From: Candidatus Omnitrophota bacterium
GTDB taxonomy: Bacteria; Omnitrophota; Gorgyraeia; Gygaellales; Profunditerraquicolaceae
Assembly: GCA_028717985.1 (NCBI GenBank)
Contig: JAQUMS010000087.1
Location: forward strand, 1 to 6,099
Direction of reading: 5' to 3'
DNA length: 6,099 nucleotides
Position 1 is the first letter of the stretch; every line of letters starts with the position of its first letter. Below the pieces are notes generated by a model that had not been told where the DNA came from, searched no databases, and saw only the letters and a list, made by a program, of their open reading frames with translations. Shown here piece by piece: positions 1-6,069 of the stretch. The position numbers and the translations under genes were made by a program.

Positions 1-868
1 TCGACTTTTTGGCCGACTCAATTTCTTCTTCCCAAGCCCTAAGTTCTTCATTTCTCTGGTTCAAAGACTCTTCCCCGCGCGCAATTTCCTGTTTAACCGC
101 CTCTTCCTCCTGCCGAAGCAGATTCAATTCTTCGGATAATTTATTTTTTTGGGCGATTATGGAAACACGCTGGAGCAATGCGAGCCGGATTTCCTTATTC
201 TTCAAATCCTCGAAAACTTCCCTGTATTTGCGGGCCTTGTTTGCCTGGCGCTCAAGATGACCGATGGACCGGCGGACCTCGACAATAATATCATTAACAC
301 GCACAAGATTCTGTTCGGTTTCTTCAAGCCTTCGCAGGGTCTCGCGTTTCTGGGATTTATATTTTGTAATACCCGAAGCCTCGTCAAAAATAACTCTCCT
401 GTCTTCAGGCCTGGAGCTTAAAATAAGATCTATTTTCCCCTGAGCGACGATGGAGTAGCTTTCCGCGCCGATCCCCGTGCCCATTAACAGTTCCAGGATA
501 TCTTTAAGGCGGACCGGGGCTTTATTAAGCAGATATTCATTTTCGCCTGAACGGAAAATCCTGCGGGTTATCGCGACTTCACCGTGATCAACGGAGAAAA
601 AACGTTTTTCGTTGTCAAACGTCAAAGTCACTTCCGCCATACTCAATGCCTGCTGTTTATCAGTACCGTTAAAGATAACATCAACCATCTGCGAACCGCG
701 GAGAGCTTTTTCTGATTGTTCACCCAAAACCCACCGGATGGCGTCAAATATATTCGATTTTCCGCATCCGTTCGGGCCGACAATAGCGCTTATGCCGGGC
801 TCAAAATCAAGAATAGTCCTGTTCATAAATGATTTAAAACCGACGATTTCTAATCTTTTAAAATACAT
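1..868 (-). CDS. smc: Chromosome segregation ATPase SMC, N-terminal part (runs off the left edge)
   Basis: SMC dimers organise and segregate the chromosome with ScpA and ScpB, using ATP. The 289 visible residues begin MYFKRLEIVGFKSF, the usual SMC N-terminus. The Walker A motif GPNGCGKS is at residues 31-38, followed by NIFDAIRWVLGEQS, which is near-diagnostic of bacterial SMC. The Q-loop glutamine is Q143 in IVAQGKID, and RRVIFDEASGITKYK follows at about 157-171. From about residue 170 the protein turns into a Glu/Lys/Arg-rich heptad stretch, the start of the N-terminal coiled-coil arm. The frame is open to the window edge; the hinge, second coil and Walker B lobe lie outside. The start ATG at 866-868 has a GGAG Shine-Dalgarno 7 bases upstream and lies inside the 3' end of the preceding HTH gene, suggesting translational coupling. 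The length rules out a standalone RecN or Rad50 N-terminus less firmly than the motifs do, but the motifs favour SMC strongly. Confidence 0.95.
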   Translation of the reverse strand, partial: MYFKRLEIVGFKSFMNRTILDFEPGISAIVGPNGCGKSNIFDAIRWVLGEQSEKALRGSQMVDVIFNGTDKQQALSMAEVTLTFDNEKRFFSVDHGEVAITRRIFRSGENEYLLNKAPVRLKDILELLMGTGIGAESYSIVAQGKIDLILSSRPEDRRVIFDEASGITKYKSQKRETLRRLEETEQNLVRVNDIIVEVRRSIGHLERQANKARKYREVFEDLKNKEIRLALLQRVSIIAQKNKLSEELNLLRQEEEAVKQEIARGEESLNQRNEELRAWEEEIESAKKS

Positions 869-1037
869 CTTTGGTCTCCACGCGTTCAATCCATTTATCA
901 ATTTTTTCTTTTTGGAAACGCCATTGCCCGACGATCTTCAACGCGGGAATCTTTTCGCGTTTGAGCCAATCATAAATAGTTCTCCGGCTCACTTTCAAAT
1001 ATACCGACAACTCATCTATCGTCATCAATGCGTTCAT
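858..1037 (-). CDS. Excisionase-family (MerR-like) helix-turn-helix DNA-binding protein
   Basis: A 59-residue single-domain protein. MTIDELSVYLKVSRRTIYDWLKREKIPALKIVGQWRF matches the excisionase-type winged HTH (TIGR01764/HTH_17): the HTH is at about residues 6-26, followed by the Ile-Pro-Ala turn and the GQWRF wing at 30-41. The family binds DNA; in free-living genomes most such proteins are small regulators and not phage Xis. No integrase or att-like sequence is nearby, so a regulatory role is more likely than excision. I chose ATG 1037. A strong GAGGAGG lies 12 bases upstream of it. An in-frame TTG at 1046 would add MNI but sits only 3 bases from the end of that site, so the start is not certain. 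The gene ends at a TAA 8 bases into smc (11-base overlap). It is probably the first gene of an HTH-smc transcript. Its target is unknown. Confidence 0.85.
   Translation of the reverse strand: MNALMTIDELSVYLKVSRRTIYDWLKREKIPALKIVGQWRFQKEKIDKWIERVETKDVF
876..879 (-). promoter_or_regulatory. Shine-Dalgarno site of smc
   Basis: GGAG on the minus strand, 7 bases before the smc ATG. It lies within the coding region of the upstream HTH gene, so ribosomes finishing that gene terminate next to the smc start. This fixes the start at 868. Confidence 0.7.
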
Positions 1038-1049
1038 TATGTTCAATTG

Positions 1050-1056
1050 CCTCCTC
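1050..1056 (-). promoter_or_regulatory. Shine-Dalgarno site of the HTH gene
   Basis: GAGGAGG on the minus strand, the strongest ribosome-binding site in the window. It is 12 bases from ATG 1037 (somewhat far) and 3 bases from an in-frame TTG at 1046 (too close), which is why the exact start of the HTH gene is uncertain by three codons. Confidence 0.7.
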
Positions 1057-1076
1057 GAATAACTTACACACTTTTA

Positions 1077-1104
1077 ATTATATTTAATCAGACTTAATTG
1101 TCAA
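1077..1104 (-). promoter_or_regulatory. Consensus sigma-70-type promoter for the HTH-smc transcript
   Basis: On the minus strand a -35 box TTGACA (1099-1104) is followed after 16 bases by a -10 box TATAAT (1077-1082). Both hexamers match the sigma-70 consensus exactly. Transcription would start near 1070, giving a leader of about 33 bases that contains the GAGGAGG ribosome-binding site. The sequence around it is very AT-rich (UP-element-like A/T tracts at 1105-1137). Position, strand and distance all fit the HTH gene. The promoter is inferred from sequence only. Confidence 0.8.
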
Positions 1105-1143
1105 TAAAAATTTTATAATTTTATTAAAAAAATCATCATACGT

Positions 1144-2190
1144 TTACATTCTTTTACATTTGTTAACATACCCGTGTATCTGGGAATACAGTATCATACC
1201 AAGAAATATTATCACCGCAACCAGTCTCACCGGATACGGAATCAATTCTCCGGCAGTCCCGATAGATGCCTGGATATTGATATTAAGGCTTCTATAAATA
1301 AAATCAAGAATTATTCCAAATAGTATTGAACAAAAAGCAATAGCGGATAAATAAATGACAATCGACCTTCTGCCGAGAAATTTCCCAACGGTAAAAATCC
1401 CCGCGATATTAGTAGCAGGGCCGGCAAGCAAAAATACGAACGCCGCTCCCGGGCTCATCCCCTTCAGAAGAAACGCGGCGGCTATCGGAGTGGACGCGCT
1501 TGCGCATATATACATGGGAATTCCCACTATCAGCATAACAAGAATCGGCTTAATGCCTGTGCCAAGATACTGTTCAAAAAAATTAAACGGGACACAATAG
1601 GCTATTATCGCCGCGGCAACAACACCGATCAAAAACCAAAAAGCCATATCGGCGAATAAATCAACAAACGCGTATTTCATCCCGTATTTAAATTTACTCC
1701 TCAAGGAATGATTGTGATCTCCTTCTTCATGGTCACAGAACACACAGCGATTTTCCGATATTTCGGAGCCGGATTCTTTCGAACCGAATATATTCTCCGT
1801 AATACCGGCAACGAGAGCGGTCACAAACGCTGCAAACGGCCTGAAAACAGTCATGAGGGGATCCAGTAAAGCGTATGAAACCGCAATTGAATCAACACCT
1901 GTTTCCGGAGTGGAGATCAGGAATGATAACACCGCGCCTTTTGAAGCGCCTGTTTTTTTCAAGGACATGGCTGTAGGCAAAACCCCGCACGAACAAAGCG
2001 GAAGAGGGATCCCGAACAAAGCCGCTAAAAATACCGACTTAAATGATTTCCGGCCTAAATGAAGAGCGATCCGGTCCTTATCAATAAAAGTTTGTATAAT
2101 ACCGGCGATAAAAAGTCCGAAAAGCACATAAATTGAAGAATCCAAAAGGATATTCCAGAGTTCAGTGATAATACCGATAAGTATGTTCAT
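1144..2190 (-). CDS. SO_0444-family (ArsP/DUF318-type) heavy-metal permease
   Basis: A 348-residue inner-membrane protein of the COG0701 permease family, closest by motif to the SO_0444 Cu/Zn efflux group. About eight to nine hydrophobic segments are visible, at roughly residues 12-36, 52-72, 84-107, 112-132, 176-199, 214-235, 247-268, 276-298 and 319-337. Two half-repeats carry family motifs: PLCSCGVLP (64-72) with STPETGVDS (93-101), and PMYICASASTPIAAAF (225-240) with LLAGPATN (254-261). The central hydrophilic loop holds a Cys/His cluster, CVFCDHEEGDHNH (149-161), a likely soft-metal or zinc ligand set. The expected role is export of metal ions, but the substrate (Cu, Zn, or an arsenic species as in ArsP) cannot be read from sequence. 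It follows thiM on the same strand after 94 bases holding a 7-bp repeat array. No clear Shine-Dalgarno precedes the ATG at 2190; the bases just upstream are the last repeat units and an A-run. No metal-responsive regulator gene adjoins it. Confidence 0.9.
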   Translation of the reverse strand: MNILIGIITELWNILLDSSIYVLFGLFIAGIIQTFIDKDRIALHLGRKSFKSVFLAALFGIPLPLCSCGVLPTAMSLKKTGASKGAVLSFLISTPETGVDSIAVSYALLDPLMTVFRPFAAFVTALVAGITENIFGSKESGSEISENRCVFCDHEEGDHNHSLRSKFKYGMKYAFVDLFADMAFWFLIGVVAAAIIAYCVPFNFFEQYLGTGIKPILVMLIVGIPMYICASASTPIAAAFLLKGMSPGAAFVFLLAGPATNIAGIFTVGKFLGRRSIVIYLSAIAFCSILFGIILDFIYRSLNINIQASIGTAGELIPYPVRLVAVIIFLGMILYSQIHGYVNKCKRM

Positions 2191-2195
2191 ATTTT

Positions 2196-2277
2196 TTAGC
2201 TCTTAGCTCTTAGCTCTTAGCTCTTAGCTCTTAGATCTTAGATCTTAGATCTTAGATCTTAAACTAAGACCTAAGAT
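2196..2277. repeat. 7-bp tandem array, 5 x TTAGCTC + 4 x TTAGATC, with a two-unit inverted tail
   Basis: On the plus strand five perfect TTAGCTC units (2196-2230) run directly into four perfect TTAGATC units (2231-2258), in one unbroken 7-bp register. After a short TTAAA break come two units in the opposite orientation, CTAAGAC and CTAAGAT (2264-2277). The array occupies nearly all of the spacer between thiM and the permease gene. The variants differ at one base and are sorted into blocks, as expected from expansion by replication slippage. Each variant contains a 4-bp palindrome (AGCT or GATC). The function is unknown. It is not a CRISPR array, because there are no spacers and the unit is far too short. 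Confidence 0.95.
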
Positions 2278-2278
2278 C
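2241..2278 (-). other. 15-bp inverted repeat (hairpin) just after the thiM stop
   Basis: The left arm GATCTTAGATCTTAG (2241-2255) and right arm at 2264-2278 are inverted copies with one mismatch, separated by an 8-base loop. In minus-strand RNA the mismatch becomes a G-U wobble, so all 15 positions can pair. The hairpin begins 6 bases after the thiM TAG. No U-tract follows; more repeat units do, so it is not a standard intrinsic terminator. It may protect the 3' end of the upstream message or attenuate read-through into the permease gene. Because the arms are repetitive, pairing can also slip by 7 bases. Confidence 0.6.
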
Positions 2279-2284
2279 AAAGAA

Positions 2285-3091
2285 CTATTGAATATATATT
2301 TTCTGCCTCGTATCAATAGTCTTTTTGTCCAACACTGATAAACAATCGAACATGGCGTGTTTAAACGCCACAGGCGCGCTTGAAATTTCCGCGGAGAGTT
2401 CCGCCGCGATCTCAAAACACGCCAGTGCCGCTACGGCAGCCTCCGCGTAATCTGCATGAACAGCCGCAAACGCCCCAATAACCGAAGCCGCCATGCATCC
2501 TGTACCGACAATACGCGCCATCAAAGGATGTCCGTTCTTAACCACATACACTGTGTTCTTATCCGCGACAATATCTTCTGCTCCTGTAATTACGACTGTT
2601 CCGTGTATTTTTCGAGAAAGTTCTTTAGCGATTTTTACAAGGTCCTGACTGATCTCCCCGGCGTCAACTCCCCGCGTCGCTATTTTTGAACCGTTAAGAC
2701 GGGCGATTTCCGTCCGGTTCCCCTTAACAATACGGATCGCCCCGCTGTCAAGCAAACGGAAACACGACTGATCGCGGAATTGAGTAGCTCCTGCTCCGCA
2801 GGCGTCAAGAATAACAGGAATACCTTTTTCACGCGCGTGAAAAGACGCTATCATCATTGCCTCAAGCACATCACTGGTTATAGTGCCGATATTCAAAACA
2901 AGAGCTGAAGACAAAGAAACCATCTCAGAGGCTTCTTCCTTCGCGTGCGCCATAACCGGGGACGCGCCCATGCTTTTTAAAATTTGAGCGCAATCAGAGA
3001 TCGTCACCCAATTTGTTATGTGATGAACCAACGGGTTGGTCTTTTTTACTTTATCCAATAAACTATAAACGGAAAATTTCGTTTTTTTCAT
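2285..3091 (-). CDS. thiM: Hydroxyethylthiazole kinase (ThiM)
   Basis: A cytoplasmic ribokinase-fold enzyme that phosphorylates 4-methyl-5-(2-hydroxyethyl)thiazole with ATP for thiamin salvage; the product is normally joined to HMP-PP by ThiE. The length of 268 residues is normal for the family. Motifs in order: PLVHHITNWVT (20-30, substrate pocket), GASPVMAHAKEEASEM (42-57), LNIGT (66-70), LDACGAGAT (95-103), IVKGNRTEI (121-129), VVITGAEDIV (166-175), and GTGCMAASVIGAF (196-208) with the catalytic Cys199 and anion-hole glycines. Position 97-98 reads Ala-Cys where Pro-Val is common, and the C-terminal glycine-rich segment is SSAPVAF (237-243). Neither should abolish activity. The ATG at 3091 has a GAGGA site 3 bases upstream, and the gene is 20 bases downstream of the CHAT gene, so the two are probably co-transcribed. 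thiD and thiE are not in the window. Confidence 0.96.
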   Translation of the reverse strand: MKKTKFSVYSLLDKVKKTNPLVHHITNWVTISDCAQILKSMGASPVMAHAKEEASEMVSLSSALVLNIGTITSDVLEAMMIASFHAREKGIPVILDACGAGATQFRDQSCFRLLDSGAIRIVKGNRTEIARLNGSKIATRGVDAGEISQDLVKIAKELSRKIHGTVVITGAEDIVADKNTVYVVKNGHPLMARIVGTGCMAASVIGAFAAVHADYAEAAVAALACFEIAAELSAEISSAPVAFKHAMFDCLSVLDKKTIDTRQKIYIQ

Positions 3092-3094
3092 ACA

Positions 3095-3099
3095 TCCTC
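3095..3099 (-). promoter_or_regulatory. Shine-Dalgarno site of thiM
   Basis: GAGGA on the minus strand in the 20-base gap between the CHAT gene stop and the thiM ATG. Spacing to the ATG is short, 3 bases. The gap is too small for a promoter or TPP riboswitch, so thiM depends on read-through from upstream unless a promoter lies inside the CHAT gene. Confidence 0.6.
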
Positions 3100-3111
3100 A
3101 TTATCTTCTTC

Positions 3112-5313
3112 TTAACGCCCTAAACTTGATAATTCCTTTTTTACTTCCTCATAATCGGGAATACCCATCGGCCGATAGATTTCTTGCGCCAGCCGGAAAT
3201 ACTCGCGAGCTTTATTTTCCGCGCTTTTGCTTTTATACAACAGGCCGAGATTATAATAGGCCGAGGCTAATTCCACAGGAGCGCCTATTTCATCAGCCAA
3301 AGACTCTGCCTTCCGGAAATATTCCCCGGCTATTTCAGCATTGCCCATTTCAAAATATAATTCTCCTATCATAACATAATCTGAAGCGATACTGGGCCTA
3401 TTCCCTTGTAAACTATCTATTTTTAATCCTTTCATATAATTTTGTAAAGCTTTTTCATAATTATTTTCAAACAGGTAAATCTCACCGAGATTAAAATAAT
3501 AATCGCTCAGCTCATCCGTCCGCTTCATTTTCTGGAATAGCGCGAGGCTTTTGGAATAAAATTCCCTGGCGGCGGTATAATCATCCTTATTTGAAAATAC
3601 CAGCCCCAGATCAAAATAATCACAGGCCAGATTATACCTGTGGCCGGGGGCATTGATCCTCTCCCTGTTAATTTCAGAACTTTTCGTCAAAAGTTCAAGA
3701 GCTCTATTGTCTTCGCCTTTATCCATATACCATACCGCCAGCTTTCGTAACGCGGCCGCCTCATGCAGTTTGTCGTTATGTTTACCGCTGATCGATAACG
3801 CATTCTGATAGAATTCTTTCGCTTTCTCGTATTCTCCCCGTCCGTGGTACAGCCATCCGATATTAACGTAAGACTCAGCCAGTAAATTCACATCGTTCTT
3901 TCTCTGGCAATATAAAACAAACTGGAAATAATATTTTAACGCTTCATCGCTTTTTCCCATTCGCTGCAAAGCCTGCGCCAGCAATGGATATGCGGGTAAA
4001 AACATCGCGTCGCGGAAAATGATATTTTCGCATATCCGGACAACGTTTTCATTCTCTCCGGAGCGAAAGGACGCGCGGGCGCCCAGGAATTGCGCGTACG
4101 TCCCGGGGCGCATAGTCATGGCCGGAAGAAAAAAATATGCCGCAAGCGCAATAAAAAAAGGAACACATACGGCAATGCACAATCTCTTCCATCGTGTTAA
4201 AACCAGGGAAGGAAATCCCATCATCCTCGGACTTTTCCGTGTACATGGGATGCCCAAACCGGCCGACGGATTTCCGTAGAGAACGTATCCGGCCCAGAAA
4301 ATTGAAGAGGCTCCGTATTGACGCGTCAGATGAAGCCGGCTCAAACGCACGCTTTCCCCGACAGTCTTTCCTCCCATAGCTTGACGATAAAATTCACGGG
4401 CAAAACCAGAACCAACCGTATCTTCTATCTTCCGGACAGAGCCGATGTAATGACGGACACCGGCGCACAGGAACGAAGAAGCCAGACCATGCGTGTTTTT
4501 ATGGATATCTGCGGCGGATACCCCGTCAAGGGCACCGGCGGAATGGCATGAATGAGCGAAAATAAGTGACGGAAAATTATCCCCCAATTCCGCGATATCA
4601 CGGGAAGAAAACCTGCCGTCGGACAACACCCATCCGCTATATTCAGGCTTTTCGGCGTCATATTCGCAATGACCGGCAAAATGTACCATGTCATAATCAC
4701 GGATATTTTTCTTTATAAACATCGAATCAACCCGGGTAGATTTAAAATCCACGTGAAGCATCCGGTGTTTCTTTTCAAGGCTTTTCTTGATATAAAGCCC
4801 TTCACTGTATGAGGAGGAAAGGTCTCCGGTAGGATTGGCTATTATAAGCATCCGGAGTTTATGGGAATATCCGCGGTATGTTTTGCCGGGTTCACCAAAA
4901 CGGGTCCTGACCAGCCGCCCAAGATTAAACTTCAGGCTTATGAAATCATCTCCGGTATATAACAGTTCCCAGGGGACATGTAATAATTCTTCATCTAAAA
5001 TTAAAACCAGACTGTCTGAAACGGAGTTTTTAAGTTTTTCCTTGACGGATTTAGTCACGAGATGGTCCCACAAAAGCAGGCAGTTTTTTTTAAACCCTTC
5101 AAACGCCCCCGTTTCCAGGCTTCCGGAATTATTCGCTTTGGCTAACGCGTCATTAATATCTCCGCATAAACGGTTAAGGTACGAACGAGAAATAGTGCAT
5201 TGGGAATAATGGCGGATCGATGCGCAACCGGAATCTTCAAACACGCTCATTTTCAGGCTTGAATCAAGCTGAACGATTTCCCAGATCAATCCTCGTTGAA
5301 TCTTTTCTCCCAT
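3112..5313 (-). CDS. Membrane-anchored CHAT-domain protease with C-terminal TPR repeats
   Basis: A 733-residue protein in three parts. Residues about 95-350 form a CHAT domain, a caspase/separase-like clan CD cysteine peptidase. The catalytic histidine is His215 in VHFAGHCEYD and the nucleophile is Cys256 in LIFAHSCHSAG, so it is predicted active. Supporting family motifs are VLILDEELLHVPWELLY (103-119) and FWAGYVLYGNP (339-349). Residues 1-94 are an unassigned N-terminal region. A single hydrophobic segment at about 378-398 follows Arg/Lys-rich residues (RKSPRM, RWKR), so by the positive-inside rule the protease is cytoplasmic. Residues about 439-712 hold seven TPRs of roughly 40-residue period, predicted to be outside the membrane and suited to protein binding. 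This order (CHAT, TM, TPR) reverses the commoner TPR-CHAT layout. The gene lies 48 bases after a zf-HC2 protein gene and 20 before thiM. No strong Shine-Dalgarno is visible before ATG 5313. The substrate is unknown; the zinc-finger neighbour or a sigma-factor circuit is a plausible target. Confidence 0.9.
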   Translation of the reverse strand: MGEKIQRGLIWEIVQLDSSLKMSVFEDSGCASIRHYSQCTISRSYLNRLCGDINDALAKANNSGSLETGAFEGFKKNCLLLWDHLVTKSVKEKLKNSVSDSLVLILDEELLHVPWELLYTGDDFISLKFNLGRLVRTRFGEPGKTYRGYSHKLRMLIIANPTGDLSSSYSEGLYIKKSLEKKHRMLHVDFKSTRVDSMFIKKNIRDYDMVHFAGHCEYDAEKPEYSGWVLSDGRFSSRDIAELGDNFPSLIFAHSCHSAGALDGVSAADIHKNTHGLASSFLCAGVRHYIGSVRKIEDTVGSGFAREFYRQAMGGKTVGESVRLSRLHLTRQYGASSIFWAGYVLYGNPSAGLGIPCTRKSPRMMGFPSLVLTRWKRLCIAVCVPFFIALAAYFFLPAMTMRPGTYAQFLGARASFRSGENENVVRICENIIFRDAMFLPAYPLLAQALQRMGKSDEALKYYFQFVLYCQRKNDVNLLAESYVNIGWLYHGRGEYEKAKEFYQNALSISGKHNDKLHEAAALRKLAVWYMDKGEDNRALELLTKSSEINRERINAPGHRYNLACDYFDLGLVFSNKDDYTAAREFYSKSLALFQKMKRTDELSDYYFNLGEIYLFENNYEKALQNYMKGLKIDSLQGNRPSIASDYVMIGELYFEMGNAEIAGEYFRKAESLADEIGAPVELASAYYNLGLLYKSKSAENKAREYFRLAQEIYRPMGIPDYEEVKKELSSLGR
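3178..3999 (-). other. TPR array of the CHAT protein (about seven repeats)
   Basis: Encodes residues 439-712. Repeats start near residues 439, 481, 520, 565, 604, 644 and 684, with a typical core such as SYVNIGWLYHGRGEYEKAKE (481-500). The pattern is W/Y-x-x-L-G-x-x-Y...Y-x-x-A-x-x-x-Y/F and the spacing is about 40, longer than the canonical 34 residues and like Sel1/kinesin-light-chain-type TPR_12 repeats. The hydroxylated and aromatic residues at helix-A positions (SYV, DYF, DYY, SDY, AYY) are well conserved between copies. The array suggests a protein-interaction platform. Confidence 0.85.
4120..4182 (-). other. Single transmembrane helix of the CHAT protein
   Basis: Encodes residues 378-398, mainly Ile, Ala, Val, Phe and Leu and ending FFLP. 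It is preceded by RWKR (374-377) and lacks positive charges until Arg402, so the N-terminal CHAT domain should face the cytoplasm. The separation of protease and TPR array by this helix is the basis of the signalling hypothesis. Confidence 0.8.
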
Positions 5314-5361
5314 AGAAAACCCATTAAAAAATCTTTAAGACGCTTTATAAATCACAAAAAA

Positions 5362-6063
5362 CTATTTCCGGATTTCAAGCATAACCGCGCCCAAACGATT
5401 CCTTCGTAAAACAACAGTAATTTCATATATCCCCGCAGAAATATATTCGAAAACGGACTTTCCGGAATCAGTCCCATATGACTCCAACTCTATCCCCTCG
5501 CGCATAAGGCTGCACCGGGCGTCCTTTATGACCCTGCCTGTTATCTTCTCTTTTACCACAACCGTAACCCGGCATCCCTTATGAAGAATGTTCTCAATCC
5601 TTACCTCTACCCGGCAATTCTTCAGGTCTTTAATAATACATACATCATTCTTTATTTCTCTCATATCCCTGCTTCGCAACACGGCAGACGGGACAAACTT
5701 CCGATCCCCCCGTATATCGCCGGTAGTAGACACGATATCGAAAAACAAATCTTTTAGCCGGATCACAATTTCCAGGCACGATTTTCTTAACTCACGCCCC
5801 ACAGATTCGTGCGCCAACGCGATAAGTTCCTCCGGCACGGTAAAATCATCAAACGGTTGTAGAACCTGGATCGCAAGAATATCCGAGCATACCTTACAAC
5901 GCAGAATATGTTCCAGTATGGCCGGGCGATCTTCGGAAGATAGCGTTTTTTGCGCGAAAGACGCCAATTCCTCCGCTGATGGATGAGGCCCCGCTTTCTT
6001 AGCAACAGATCTTTTCCATTTTTTATATACCAGGCCGATCACTTTTTCAAGTCTATCTGTCAT
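5362..6063 (-). CDS. zf-HC2 zinc-finger (anti-sigma-like) protein with C-terminal beta-domain
   Basis: A 233-residue protein. Residues 27-62 match the putative zinc finger of ZAS-type anti-sigma factors: HPSAEELASFAQ, an acidic SSEDRPAIL linker, then HILRCKVCSDIL with ligands His52, Cys56 and Cys59 (His-x3-Cys-x2-Cys); His27 stands where the fourth ligand is expected. Such domains hold ECF sigma factors or act as small zinc modules. No transmembrane helix is visible, so it is predicted soluble, unlike most membrane anti-sigma factors. Residues about 97-140 are an unassigned linker. About 150-232 form a beta-rich domain with TGRVIKDARCSL...GTDSGKSVFEYISAGIYEITVVLR, reminiscent of carboxypeptidase-regulatory/transthyretin-like folds (that is inference). 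The ATG at 6063 has GAGGGG 6 bases upstream. The CHAT protease gene follows after 48 bases, and an ECF sigma gene could lie just beyond the right edge. The role is probably regulatory but unproven. Confidence 0.75.
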   Translation of the reverse strand: MTDRLEKVIGLVYKKWKRSVAKKAGPHPSAEELASFAQKTLSSEDRPAILEHILRCKVCSDILAIQVLQPFDDFTVPEELIALAHESVGRELRKSCLEIVIRLKDLFFDIVSTTGDIRGDRKFVPSAVLRSRDMREIKNDVCIIKDLKNCRVEVRIENILHKGCRVTVVVKEKITGRVIKDARCSLMREGIELESYGTDSGKSVFEYISAGIYEITVVLRRNRLGAVMLEIRK

Positions 6064-6069
6064 GATATT

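Noticed and set aside
612..1097. A 161-codon plus-strand open frame across the smc start and HTH gene
   Set aside because: It is antisense to two well-supported genes, has no recognisable domain and has no ribosome-binding site; it is a shadow frame.
1105..1128. Intrinsic terminator after the permease gene
   Set aside because: The AAAATT/AATTTT pairing here is short and wholly A/T, with no GC stem; it is better explained as AT-rich sequence upstream of the -35 box.
2196..2277. CRISPR array
   Set aside because: The unit is 7 bp with no spacers, and no cas gene is present.
3092..3111. TPP riboswitch upstream of thiM
   Set aside because: The gap to the upstream gene is only 20 bases, far too short for a THI-box aptamer.
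4835..5209. A 124-codon plus-strand open frame inside the CHAT gene
   Set aside because: It is antisense to conserved CHAT coding sequence, has low-complexity Ser/Arg-rich composition and shows no family signal.
5314..5361. Separate promoter for the CHAT gene
   Set aside because: A TATAAA-like string is present on the minus strand, but there is no acceptable -35 at the right distance.
5588..5986. A 132-codon plus-strand open frame inside the zf-HC2 gene
   Set aside because: It is antisense to the zinc-finger coding sequence, whose motif and Shine-Dalgarno support the minus-strand reading.
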